From assembly GCA_022828595.1 (NCBI GenBank), contig JAKGHH010000003.1, forward strand, positions 52,069,759 to 52,133,758: 64,000 bases of DNA, in the 5' to 3' direction. This document shows, one piece after another, positions 9,054-19,800 of the stretch. How positions within the stretch are numbered: position 1 is the stretch's first letter; every line of letters starts with the position of its first letter. This DNA is from Nelumbo lutea. Lineage: Eukaryota; Streptophyta; Magnoliopsida; Proteales; Nelumbonaceae. Below the pieces are notes generated by a model. That model saw nothing but the letters and a program-made list of their open reading frames with translations. It did not search any database and was not told where the DNA came from. Both the position numbers and the translations under genes were made by a program.

Positions 9054-11603
9054 GTAATGATTTCGGCAAAGGAAGAGCCAGATGCTTCAGTGCCTCCTGC
9101 AATGGATGCTCTGCTGAGAGTTCATAAGCGCATTGTTGATGGTTTAGATGGTGATTTTTCTCGTCCTCCAAGTTCTGGTGGCACAATTTCATCAAGGCTA
9201 CTAGTTGCAGCTTCACAAGCTGGAAGTTTGATTGGAAGGCAGGGAGCAACGATTAAATCTGTTCAAGAAGAATCAAGTTGTGTCATTCGAGTTCTTGGAC
9301 CAGGTACTATTCAGTTCAATCCCTAACATGTACATCTTGAGCTAGATCATTTTTTCTTCACATTCTCTTTTAAATTTTCCTTAATCTATATTGCTTCCCT
9401 TTCCCTCGATAAGACTAACAAAGAATTGTCATAGGAGATCTGAAATGCACAACCAGGAAGGATTTGGGCAAATGCCTGTTTCATTACAAGGTGAATAATG
9501 TCCAATCCTTCAAAAATCTATTTTGGCCACAGATTTTGCAACCTCATCAATTCATTTCAGAGTAAAAATAGGCCATTACTCAACGTTGGTTCTGGACCAG
9601 GAGTAAACTGGATACAACCATAACCTTTTGTCTCTCCCCCCTCTCCCCCCGTCTTTTACACAAAGTGAATACTCTCAGAAATTATCAAAAAAGAAAAGGA
9701 CTGCTCTCAGACTTGAACCTGCATTCGTATACTTGTAGGACTTAGATTTTACCATTACACCAAGTCCAAAATAGCTCCTAATTCATTTCTGAGAGTTGCT
9801 CAGAATAAGGGGAAAAATAACAGTCTTTAATTGTCTCAGGAGTGCCTGGGTTATGCAGGGAACATCTATGTCTTCTTTGGCCATTCAACAGTTACACCCA
9901 ATTGGTATGGCTTGTTGCCAGAACCTTGTGCATTATTGAGAGAAGAAAATCCTTACCCCTATTTATTAAATTCTGCATGTGCGTGGGAGTATGCATATTT
10001 TCTTAAACTGCCATCAAATTGCATATGCATTATATTTTCTTCACTCCTCATTTTGTCTCATAGCTGTTTTGAAATACAGAACATCTACCAGTTGTTGCAC
10101 TACAAGATGACAGAGTTGTTGAGATACAAGGGGAACCTGCTGGGGTGCACAAAGCCGTTGAGCTCATTGCTTCTCATCTCAGGAAGTTTTTAGTTGATCA
10201 CAGTGTAATTCCAGTTTTTGAAATACATGTAAGTTTATTCTCATCCTTTTTTTTTTGGATAATAGCATCTTAAAGGTCATTTTGACCCATGGAGATTACA
10301 TAACAAGGACATGCAATTAAATAAAGTGATTTGGTTTTGAATAGTTATTGGACTTTCCCCTTGCAGATGCAAATGCCAAATCCCCAAATGGAACAGAACA
10401 TGCCACCACATCAGTCTTGGGGCCCCCCTCCACAAGGGCTACCCCCAAATGTTGGTGGTGGTCCTGGCTTTGGGACTATTCCTCAACACATGCCACCCCC
10501 ACGGCAATACGATAATTATTATCCATCAGCTGATCTGCCACCTTTGGAAAAACAACCTCACCAGGCTCTCTCTGCATATGGAAGAGAGGCTCCTTTGGGA
10601 GTTCATTCTTCAACTAATGTGCAGCATCCATCACCAATGATCACTCAGGTACATTTTTTTTCTTGATGTTGTTTTCTTTATGGATGAAACTCAATCTATA
10701 AATCTATGAAGAGAATAAATTTAAAGATAATGAATTTGGTGTTTGAAAGTGCTTTATTTAGAAAACTGTTCCAAAATTTGATCTACCAAAGATGTGAACA
10801 TTCACAGCCTGACTTGGATCATTCTCATTCAAGGCTATAAACAAATAGAAGAATTGACGTTTCAACTTCTGCCATATTGAACATAGTCTACAGAATAATT
10901 TGATATTAAAGCTATTTTTTCTTAATGTTTGCAGGTCACACAGCACATGCAAATTCCACTATCCTATGCTGATGCTGTAATTGGGACTGCTGGTGCAAAT
11001 ATAAGCTATATCCGGCGTTCCAGTGGGGCAACCATTACAATACAGGAATCAAGGGGTGTGCCTGGGGAAATGACTGTCGAGATCAATGGAACTGCTTCTC
11101 AAGTTCAGACAGCTCAACAGTTGATACAGGCATGTTTATGTTGTCAACAAGATTTTTTTTTCTCTTCATTGATCTATCTATCTGACTATAACACCAAAGT
11201 TGTTTCATCTTTCTATGTTCCTTTAGCTTGAATTAATTGGGAGAGTAATGGCATAAATTTTGGAAGTTATCTTTCAATTACTCCGTTTTGCATATTTGCA
11301 TGACACCCATATGGTCTCTGTGATGCATGGATGGGGGAATGCATGTTGCCTTGTGTTTCTACTGCTCTTCAAGCATATGACTACATTTTGTTGGATTGTC
11401 TGCTAATAACTAATATTCTTGGTTTGCAGAATTTCATGGCCGAAGCTGCAGGCCCTACACAGAACTCAGTTGGTGGGTGTACTGACCAAGGCTATAATGC
11501 TTTTCCAACCTACGGTACCATGTACGCATCTCCCCCATCCAATAATGCAGGGCAAGCTGCTGGAGTCTATGACTCAACCTATGGCACAAACTATGGGTAT
11601 TAG
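9054..11603 (+). CDS. FLK: KH-domain RNA-binding protein, FLK/PEPPER-like (5' partial)
   Basis: Exons by splice signals and reading phase: 9054-9303, 10080-10228, 10367-10648, 10935-11129 and 11430-11603 (stop TAG). This gives 349 residues without frameshift. The first exon opens after TTAAATAG with [10 protein letters not shown], which in this family follows the first KH domain; that domain is not in the window, so the model is 5' incomplete. A complete KH domain spans exons 1-2 ([17 protein letters not shown], GxxG loop GRQG). A Pro/Gln/Met-rich linker fills exon 3. The last KH domain is in exon 4 ([20 protein letters not shown], loop GTAG). The tail is Gly/Tyr-rich, ending NYGY. The family binds RNA in the nucleus; Arabidopsis FLK promotes flowering by lowering FLC. 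Intron 4 has a GC donor. The paralogue PEPPER is the alternative identity; order and tail fit FLK better. Confidence 0.85.
9600..9785 (-). mobile_element. tRNA-derived SINE in a KH-gene intron
   Basis: On minus, a Pol III A box lies in CTTGGTGTAATGGTAAAATC (about 9746-9766) and a B box in GGTTCAAGTCT (9709-9719), about 30 bp apart as in tRNA-derived SINEs. The 3' limit in the C/T-rich stretch near 9620-9660 is unclear. Confidence 0.5.
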
Positions 11604-12906
11604 GTATGCAAAAAGATCTGATCATTACTGAGACAATAAGCTTAGATCGGACTTGCTTGGTCACAAGGACCAGAAAATTGTAGGGAGGTAGTTGTACCAT
11701 CGAAATGTTGCTCTGTGGCTGTCTGCTTTAGCATTAGGAAAAGTTACCATTTAGTTTTCATTTGTACAATAGGCGAACATTGGTCATACTTTTGGTCCAT
11801 TGTTCTTCTTTCACTCATGTAGCTGCTCTCACATTTTGGTTATTCTGAGTATCCAACCTTGATTCTTGTGTATTGATTCCCTTTCGAGTGATGCCATTCC
11901 TTTTTTCTTGTCATTCTTGCCCCTTTCTTTTTCTGGGAAACGTACCTGAAAGCAATGTTTTGAAAATTGTAATCGAATTGAAAATCGTAGAGAAAATTGA
12001 ATCGAATCGTTAATGTTATCATAACGTAAGATTATTTGCAATTTTTACAAACATGTCAAAAAAACGTAAATATAGATATATTAAAAAAGGCTAAATATAG
12101 GGTTAAATACTTAAAGTACCTCTATGCTTTAGCAAATCGACAGTAATACCCTTAAATTTTCTGACAATGAACAAAATCTTCTGTTAATATGTCGTTACGA
12201 TCCGTTAACATGTGATGTCAGATGATTTATATATATATTTTTTAAAATCTCAGTTTTACCTTTTTATGGTTGAAAATGTTTATTTTATGTTTTTACTCTT
12301 CATTATTCTTCAAATTTTCAAAACATTTCTCCACCCAAAACATATTTACAAAGCTGTAATCATCATCAGCAGCTATAATTCCCTTTTTCAAAATATTGAA
12401 GTTGAAAGCATTCCTTTAAAACAAAGCCAAGTATCTCAATTTCTTCTACGCCATGGATCAGCCATGATAATCTACTATAATCTTTTTTTTTCACAAGAAT
12501 ATTCTGATATTTTTACCAGCCAATAAAGAAGGCTCAACTATTATGCTCCATGTACAATCAGGTCTCTCAAAGTTCATTTTCCCTCTAAAAAGAGATTTCA
12601 CCAAAAGTTTTCTTGGTCTTATTTCCAAATAATTTCATCCCATGACCTAAAACCACTACAGCACTAATGATACAGTAGAATTACTCAACGATTGTTTCTA
12701 ATTTGTCAACAAGCACACTAAGAAAGACAATTCCACCCCAATCATCCTTCTCAAATAGGGTCCTTGATTTGTCCCCAAACCCTTAATTCTTTGAAAAACA
12801 TACTTGTCAAATCAGTTACAAAACTGCCAACAATCTATCTCTTGATTTGTTGCATATTTCTTTCTATAAGATTGAAGGTGAAAGAGAAACAATAGAACCT
12901 GATATC
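11604..12906. other. KH-gene 3' UTR and AT-rich spacer
   Basis: The first 200-300 bp after the TAG are presumably 3' UTR; no clear AATAAA was identified. From 11948, GCAATGTTTTGAAAATTG followed by GAATCG words begins a repeat whose mirror-image end appears near 33020. Nothing coding was seen between 12000 and 12906. Confidence 0.4.
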
Positions 12907-13432
12907 TTTTTTTTTTTGAAAAGAAGCCGAAAGGCAATTTCATTCAACTAACTCAATGAAACATTTGATAGTTGATACAAGGATGTTAGAAAGAAAAGAT
13001 GGAATAGAGGACCAAGTAAATGGTCTATACAGCACCATTTGAAGCTGCCACAGTGGGTGGTGTAGGTTGAGCAATATTATAAGCATCACCTTAATACCAA
13101 TCTCTTGTAAGAAGACCGTGAAGGACATTGCCTCTAGCCCCCTACCGAATCCAAGTAAGAAGCATGAATGGGCAAAGATCGGGCTAGCAACATGGTACCG
13201 GTATGATCTTGAATCACTAAGGCCACTTTAGTCGTTGAACTCGTTTTGGCTGCATCTACATTAATCTTCATAAAACCACAAGGTGGTTTGCTCCACCTAA
13301 TACCAGTGCCCACGTCCCCTGCTTCTGCTTGAATGATGTCTGTTAGACCCACTTTTTTCTCCATGCATCTTGAACATCTATCATCTCCATGCGCTCAGAT
13401 TCTTCAGGCTCCTTGGTGGTTGTCTCTTCTGT
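12907..13432 (-). mobile_element. LINE RNase H 3' fragment (antisense)
   Basis: Minus-strand reading includes RWSKPPCGFMKINVDAA followed by KVALVIQDHTGTMLLARS, the RNase H start of another LINE family. The 3' end is the A tail seen as T10 at about 12908-12918. Stops break the second half. Confidence 0.65.
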
Positions 13433-13433
13433 C

Positions 13434-13434
<1 letters not shown>

Positions 13435-13504
<70 letters not shown>
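13435..13504. repeat. (TC)n microsatellite
   Basis: Perfect TC run of about 35 units. Confidence 0.95.
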
Positions 13505-13508
<4 letters not shown>

Positions 13509-13556
13509 GCTTTCCTTTTATTTATTTAATTTTCTTCTTTGTATTAGTAAACAACA

Positions 13557-13787
13557 TGGTTTTCAAAACCGGACTGGACTGAAAAATGACCGGTTCCGTT
13601 TTTCCCCAAAACCAGATTTTTCCCAAAAACCATTCATATTAGTCAACAAACCATTGACCCGGAAGGTTAACCGTTTGAACGGTTTTGACTGTTTTTAATT
13701 TTTTTATTTTTTGTCAGAAAAGGCCGACCATTCGACCTGGGAACCAGACCCTTGATCGGTTCGTTCTCCAGGACAGTTTTAAAAACT
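13557..13787. mobile_element. Possible hAT-like MITE
   Basis: The left end TGGTTTTCAAAACCGGAC and the right end (reverse-complemented AGTTTTTAAAACTGTCC) form an imperfect inverted repeat. The interior is full of ACCGGTTC/GAACGG words. The flanks AAACAACA and AAACAAAG agree at 6 of 8 positions. Tentative. Confidence 0.4.
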
Positions 13788-13918
13788 AAACAAAGACAGT
13801 TCCCTCAAATTTCTCTTTGTAACCGGTCTCTTCTACTTGAAATATCTCCATCTCATTCCCCAACCCTCTCCCTTTCTATAACTCACCTTTTATTCCTCTA
13901 TAATTTCCTGTTGGTTCC

Positions 13919-14587
13919 TGATGATGCGCGATCTGGAAGCTCCTAGCTGGAGAACTACTTGGACGTACTCGCGTGACTAGCTGGATCAATCTGCAAAATA
14001 GTGCCCAGAGGGACCAGGATCGAAGACCCGGTGAGGTCGCTCCAATGCTTAAGTCAGTAATCTGTGTGTTTGTGAGCCAAGTATGAATGCTAGAGAGCTT
14101 GAATGTGAGTAATCACATGTACGTTCGCCTTGAGGATCGATGCCCTTATATAATTGAGTAGTCGTGAACCTTACGAAAAGGCTCTAGGGTCTCCGGGCTA
14201 AATAGACAAGACCCGTTCCGTTCACGAAGGAGAGCAATGCACCAATTGATAAGGTTTATCCCTTTCCTTCGATTCGGGCAGAGTGAGGATGAGCCCTGCT
14301 TTTAGACATCGTGATCCTAGGAAATTCAGAGTCCGTTGGGGAAGCTTATGGAGTCGATTACATGGCGCTTCGGTTCTTTGGCCCCAAACTGATACTTTGG
14401 TTTTTCGGCCCCGAATTGAATTGGGTACCGAGGTGTCTTTATGCCGAGATGGCTCTACGCCGAGGTGACCAAATACCCGAGCTCTAACTTTTGTTGATTG
14501 GGCTCTCCTTGCTGAGTTGTCATCATTCGAGTAGATCGCATCCACATGACCTCTACTTACTAGGTTGTGCCAAATCACCCTCCACCA
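13919..14587 (-). repeat. 3' LTR of the first gypsy element
   Basis: A 669-bp LTR. On minus it begins TGGTGGAGGGTGATTTGGC and ends GCGCATCATCA. It is clearly similar to the partner LTR at 24065-24745 but carries many substitutions, so the insertion is old. Confidence 0.9.
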
Positions 14588-14604
14588 ATTGTCCCCCACT
14601 CCTC
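14588..14604 (-). other. Polypurine tract
   Basis: On minus, GAGGAGTGGGGGACAAT lies immediately before the 3' LTR. This is the plus-strand primer site for reverse transcription. The second gypsy element has an equivalent tract at 32041-32061. Confidence 0.7.
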
Positions 14605-14839
14605 GTGCCAGGGGTCCTGGCCCGGTGCGGGGAGTTCATGACGAGCCTAGGTGGATTTGGCACGAAGTCTAGGTGACATGGAGGGTAGACCGTTGGTCGG
14701 ACCTGTTCAACCATTCGGCTCAACCAGGAAGTGACCCAGATTGCTCAACTGATTTCATCCTCGGGTGGCGTGCAACTAGTTTTCTTGGGAGCTATTGGAT
14801 CACACAGATCACAATCATTGATTGTTGGATGTGGTGGAT

Positions 14840-14847
14840 TATAAATA
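14840..14847 (+). promoter_or_regulatory. TATA box of the antisense gene
   Basis: TATAAATA followed by GGGGCC, 188 bp upstream of the ATG at 15035, on the strand opposite to gag-pol. The second element has the same octamer at the equivalent place (31725-31732 on -). Confidence 0.5.
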
Positions 14848-15034
14848 GGGGCCGAAGGGCCCATTATCCTCGCCAAAATTTGTGTAACTAAGCTTTCTTG
14901 AGATCGCGTCAAAGTCATTCAGCTCACCATTCTCTCCCCTTGTGTCCGAGGTCGTTACCGCCTTCTTTGGTGAGTTCGTCTTCTTGTGCTGGTTGTCCCC
15001 TTCTTCCTTTTTCTTTTTCTTTCTCCTGTCCAAT

Positions 15035-17055
15035 ATGTCTAGCGTTAGCACAAATAGTCTACTTAGTGATTTTAGCGAGCCCGGGGGTGCTAAGGTACTG
15101 CCCTTAGCTCCCACTAGTGAGGTTAGCTCTTCGCTAAAGAGCTCCTCTTTGAACCTTTCAGGAGAAATGCCTTTACCTGACGTTGGGCTAGCTCGGTTTG
15201 AGGAACCCGAATCTTAGGCCGAGCGGCCGACCTACGGAGAGGGGGTCTCGTCTTCTACTCGAGGTCGGGATCCAAACAACTTCGGTCCTTCCACGATGAC
15301 CTTAGACAAGTTGTTGTCCTTAATAGCTTGTTATTGTCTACCCGATACTCTTGTCTTCAGCATTCCTTTGGGTCAATACCCTTGGGTTCATGACCATTAT
15401 GAGCTCACGGTCTTTGAGGAGTAGCTCGTACCTAGGCTGCGCTTCCCGCTCCACCCCTTCATCATAGAAATTATTAAGTTTTTTAACGTCACTATCAATC
15501 AGGTTCACCCAAACTCTATCTATACTATTGTTGGTATGATCTCACTCTTCCACGAGTATAACTGACCTCTCTCCCTAGATACCTTTAGCTCAATTTGTTC
15601 CATTAAGAAAAATTCTTCTTGTCTGCTTGACAACACCCGACAAAGTTACTATATCTCACCTCGCCTCGGATTCAAGGTCTTGTTCGATAACCCGAACAAG
15701 GTATCGACTTGGAAGAAAAGGTATTTTTTTGTTCAGAACCCCAAAGGATGGCCATTCCTAACTCACTGGCGAGTGGCCATTAAGGACCCCGGCGTGAGGC
15801 TGGATGCAGAGACCAGGGCGGTCATCCATTCTTGGAGGGACCATGGCCTTGAGATGGAAGATTTCCTGGCTGAGGAGAAGCTTGTGCGAGCTGGGCTGAG
15901 TCCTCCTGGTAGACCTCTACCTTGGCACACACATTACTTCTCTCTTTTTCTCTTATTTGTGCTTACTTCAGTTCGTAACTGACTAGAAAAAAAATTTCTC
16001 TTTTTCTTCTCTTTTGTAGGAACTATGACGGGTGTTGACGCTGTTAACCTCTTGAAGAGTGTTCAGAAAGGGAAGAGAAAGGCCTCGAGAAGATCTCGTC
16101 TAGAGGAGGCTACCTCTTCAATTCTTGCCGAGCCCGAGGTTGTAGCACCAGAGCCAACCATTGCCGAGCTCCTAGGGGAGGATGTTCATCCCCATCCTCC
16201 AGTTGTTGACCTGGAAGAAGATCAGGGTGAGGAGACCCCACTCCGTGTACCCGAAGGTACTTCAGTGCCCGAGCCTCAACCCCCTTTAGCAAAGGAAAGC
16301 ATAATGACTCTGAAGCTCGGGCTCCTTAAAAGCAAAGATGCAGTGTTTCCTACGGAGGTCGCGAAGTGGGCTGACATGCCAACAAGTCAGCTCAGAGGAA
16401 GAGCAGCCAGCTATTGCATGGTGGTAAGTAACCTACCTCTTCGTCTATTTTCTTATCATTTTTTCAATGATACTTACGCTTTCTTTCTTTTTTAGGTGAA
16501 CTCTGCTATCCACTCGTTAGTCTATCAATCTGAGATCCGCTTGAAGCAAGCTCAGGAGGCCGAAGAGAACGCTTAGAAGCTTTACCGTGAGCTGGACTTA
16601 GCTTGGCGTGAAATTCTTAGGGCAAATAAAAGAGCTCGGAGCCAGGAGGAGCTAATTATACTGCTAAGGGAAGAGAAGAAGAAGCTCAAGGGGGAGAAGG
16701 ATGCTCTCCACTGGGAGAACAAAAACCTTGAGGCAATGATCAAGGAGCGCATCGAAATCTTCGACACCTCCAAGCCGAGTACGGTTCTGGCTCGTATCGA
16801 TCGAGCTTCAAGCTCTGTAGGTGGCTGGTGCGGCAAAAGTTCCCCGAGCTTAACCTGAGATCCATTTCCATGTCTTCAGTTACTCCAGAGATGGCAAAGG
16901 AGGCCGACAAGGAACCTGACTCCTCCAAGGGAGAAAGTGATGATGAACTCCTCGAAGTGAGACCGTCAGAGGAGGCAGGTCGAGACAATGTGGAGGAGGA
17001 CCAAATGGAGACCGACCTACCTACTGGAGGAGATTTTGGAAAGTCTGATGTTTGA
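15035..17055 (+). pseudogene. Spliced antisense gene of Tat element (Transposase_28-like), copy A
   Basis: Antisense to gag-pol. The ATG at 15035 opens with MSSVSTNSLLSDFSEPGG. Predicted exons are 15035-15908, 16020-16420 (or 16423) and 16496 to about 17055. Introns use GT-AG (CTG|GTAGAC to TTTTGTAG; ATGGTG|GTAAGT to TTTTTAG). Exon 1 keeps one frame for 874 nt but has stops at 15215 (TAG), 15422 (TAG) and 15563 (TGA). Exon 3 has TAG at 16574 and a frameshift near 16825. The middle (HPNSIYTI, then KRYFFVQNPKGWPFLTHW) matches copy B and the 'putative gypsy type transposon' family (Pfam Transposase_28). The C-terminus is charged, coiled-coil-like, then acidic. Antisense ORFs are known in Tat elements; their function is not. 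Confidence 0.7.
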
Positions 17056-17640
17056 ACTTGCCTCTTTTCTTGGACCCCCTGTATATAGTGTATGTCCCGG
17101 ACCTCCGAGCTCGTTGTAGTAGTAGTTGCTTTCCTTTCTATATGTTGTTTTGTTTTGTTTTGTTTTTTTGCCATATACTCGGAACTTCTTGTTAATGAAG
17201 CATCATAATTCTAAAAAGCCTTATGTGTGCAAATGTGTGCAAAAGATTTTTCTAAGTGTTGGTTATCCTGAAGTGCCGAGCTAACGAACTGGACTCCAAG
17301 TAGGAATAACCCTGTGTTGTTGTACGCCGAAGTGGACGGACACTGTAGGGTACATACCCGACCTGTCTATACACGGGCTACTCACTTGCCCAAGCCGAAG
17401 AGGCAACTAGGACTTATTGTAGTGCAAAGATCTTCTATTAGCTTGACACCGTGGCCCTTAGGCTTTTGGGAGTGACTCATAGTCCTCTCTCCGATTTGTC
17501 GTGTTTTTGACTAGTTTGGTGGTCCCATAGACTTAGAGGAATTTTACCTTGGAGTTGTGGACTCATAAGTAGTTCCTTCTCAGGTTGTCGATGTTCCATG
17601 CTCGAGGTACCTACTTCCCTTGCAAAGTGTCGAGCTCATA
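17056..17640. other. Spacer between antisense gene and integrase
   Basis: Element-internal DNA. The likely 3' UTR of the antisense gene begins with T-rich sequence at 17140-17170, and AATGAAG-type words follow near 17195. No open frame of note. Confidence 0.4.
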
Positions 17641-18660
17641 TGTGCCTTCCTCGAACACCTATCTTATACGGTACAGACCATCCTAGTTCGGTCCGAGCTT
17701 ACCCACGCTATGCTCAAGTACCATAACTTTCTGGAGAACTAGGTCGCCGACACAAAACTGCCGCTTCTTGACTTGGGCATCATAGTACCGAGCTACTCTC
17801 TACTGGTATGTCGCAGTCTAGATGTAGGCCAGGTCTCACACCTCCTCTACCAGGTCCAGGTCGGTATGGAGCTCGTCGTCATTTGCTTACTCATCATAGA
17901 CCTCAAGTCGCAATGTGGGTATCTCAATCTCTACCGGGATCACCACCTCTGTACCATACGTAGGGAGTCTCACCTGCCGCAGTCTTGATAGTAGTTCTAT
18001 AGACCCAAAGGACACTAGGCACCTCATCCACCCACAATCACTTTGCTTGGGCTAGGCGAACTTTCAATCCGCGAAGTATCACCCTGTTAGTTACTTCTAC
18101 TTGTCCATTCATTTAAGGGTGTGCCACCGAGGTGAAGTTTTACTGAATCCCCATCTCGGTACACTAGTTTTGGAACTTAATATCTTCGAACTGCTTCCCA
18201 TTGTCGGATATCAGCACCTAGGATAGTCCAAATCAACGTACTATGCTCCTCCAGAAGAAATTCTGTATGTTGCAAGCTATGATGGTTACCAGGGGCTCTG
18301 CTTCCACCCACTTCATAAAGTAATCTACTGCCACAACCAGGAACCTCATTTGCCCAGTTTTCGGCAGGAAATGACCGAGGATGTCGATTCCCCATTGTGC
18401 GAAGGGCCACGGGCTGGTAAAGTACTTCAAATCGGCATCAGGTTGATGGTGAATATTGGCATGCCTCTAACATCTGTCACATTTCTTGATGAGCTCAAGT
18501 GCGTCTGCCTTCATTGTGGGCCAATAGTAACCTTGCCTTAATACTTCCTGTGCGAGGGCTCTACCCCCCAAAGGTCCACCGCACAAGCCTTCATGGGTGT
18601 CATGAAGTACAAGCTCTTCTGAGGGTCGCAGACAGCATAGGTAAGGGAGCGTGAAGGATC
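17640..18660 (-). pseudogene. Integrase of the first gypsy element
   Basis: Minus strand. The zinc-binding region reads GYYWPTMKADALELIKKC (about 18478-18535). The catalytic core follows with QWGIDILGH (first Asp), VLISDNGKQFEDIKF at about 18178-18225 (second Asp) and NGQVEVTN near 18085 (Glu). It catalyses insertion of the cDNA. Stops and frame changes interrupt the core and C-terminal part, so it is not functional. Confidence 0.75.
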
Positions 18661-18918
18661 TCCTATACAGTCGTCCGTCTATGAGGACTTACCTGGCTGA
18701 TTGATGCTCTACCCTCCTAACTAGATTGCGTTCTGCAGGTAGGGTCCCATGGAGCAGGTAATTGCGAGCAGGTCAATCCAGCTCGATTCTGCTTGCAACA
18801 CGGGAGCGACCTCTTCTGCCCCCCGAGAATGTTTGGTTGAGGTAGGTCCTCAATGTACACAGTTCGCAGTGTTGTCGCTCGTGCTCACTAGGTATGATAA
18901 GGAATTGGCCTCAACATT

Positions 18919-19260
18919 CTAGCACTTTGGAATTTGCCTAATGAAACAGGAGCTGAAGTTATGCAGGATCTCCCTAACTTTGGCCAGGTAAGCTGCCATA
19001 GTTGGGTCGCGGGCTTCATACTCGCCAATGACTTGGTTGACTACTAGTTGTGAATTGCTACATACGATAAGGTGCTTTGCTCTCATTTCCTTTGCTAAGT
19101 TCAGCCAGACAATCAGTGCTTCATACTCTGCCTCGTTGTTCGACGCCTCGAATCTGATCCGAAAAGCATACTCTAGCTTCACCTCGCTTGGATCGTATTG
19201 TATCAGTCCCGCACCACTTCCTCGCTGGTTGGATAAGCCGTCAACATGGAGAATCCAGGG
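18919..19260 (-). pseudogene. Second RNase H-like domain (first gypsy element)
   Basis: Minus strand, LHVDGLSNQRGSGAG then RFEASNNEAEYEALI and NSQLVVNQVIGEYEARD. This is the DG-x-S...NNEAEY arrangement of the additional archaeal-type RNase H acquired by Tat-lineage elements, located between the usual RNase H and integrase. Key acidic residues (D of VDG, E of NNEAEYEA) are visible. Confidence 0.75.
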
Positions 19261-19269
19261 CTCCTTGTC

Positions 19270-19800
19270 CTAGGTCGGGACTACTTTGACTAGGTCCGAT
19301 GTCGCACTAGTTGACGCTTCCAACGTATGAGCGAGCTCGGTCAGTTCAGGGGTTGGTGCACCGAATGTGCACTCTGCTACGAAGTCTGCCAAGACTTGGG
19401 CTTTGATTGCTGGTCGTGGCTCGAATCGGATGTCGTATTCATTCAGCTCGATAGACCACTTCATTAATCTTCCAGACACCTCGGGCTTGAGCAGAATCTG
19501 CCTCAGGGGTCTGTTGGTGAGAACAACGATAGTGTGGGCCTGGAAGTATGGGTGAAATTTATGGGCTGCTATGACCAGCGTGTATGCTAGATTCTCGATT
19601 TCTGAATACTTAGTCTCTACATCCTACAAAACTTTACTAACCTAGTAGATGGGTCGTTGATCTACTTCTTTGATCAATACCGAACTAACTACTTCGTCAC
19701 TCGTGGAGAAGTATAGTTTTAACTCGTCCCCTTATTCAGGTCGAGTTAAAACCGGTGTGGTACTTAGGTACCTTTTTAGCTCATCAAATGTGAGATGACA
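19270..19800 (-). pseudogene. Retroviral-type RNase H/connection (first gypsy element)
   Basis: Minus strand. The only clean piece reads MSGRLMKWSIELNEYDIRF then LADFVAECT, the end of the RT-linked RNase H, which usually follows LTDxPL and RQIL. Upstream 100-170 codons are broken by stops (for example around 19625 and 19730). It joins RT above and the second RNase H below. Confidence 0.65.

Noticed and set aside
9831..10193. 120-codon + frame
   Set aside because: It covers an intron and then reads the second KH exon out of frame; the spliced model explains the region.
13333..13698. Ser/Leu-repeat ORFs
   Set aside because: Translations of the (TC)n run.
14283..14676. Short ORFs in LTRs
   Set aside because: LTR sequence, not conserved between the two LTR copies as protein.
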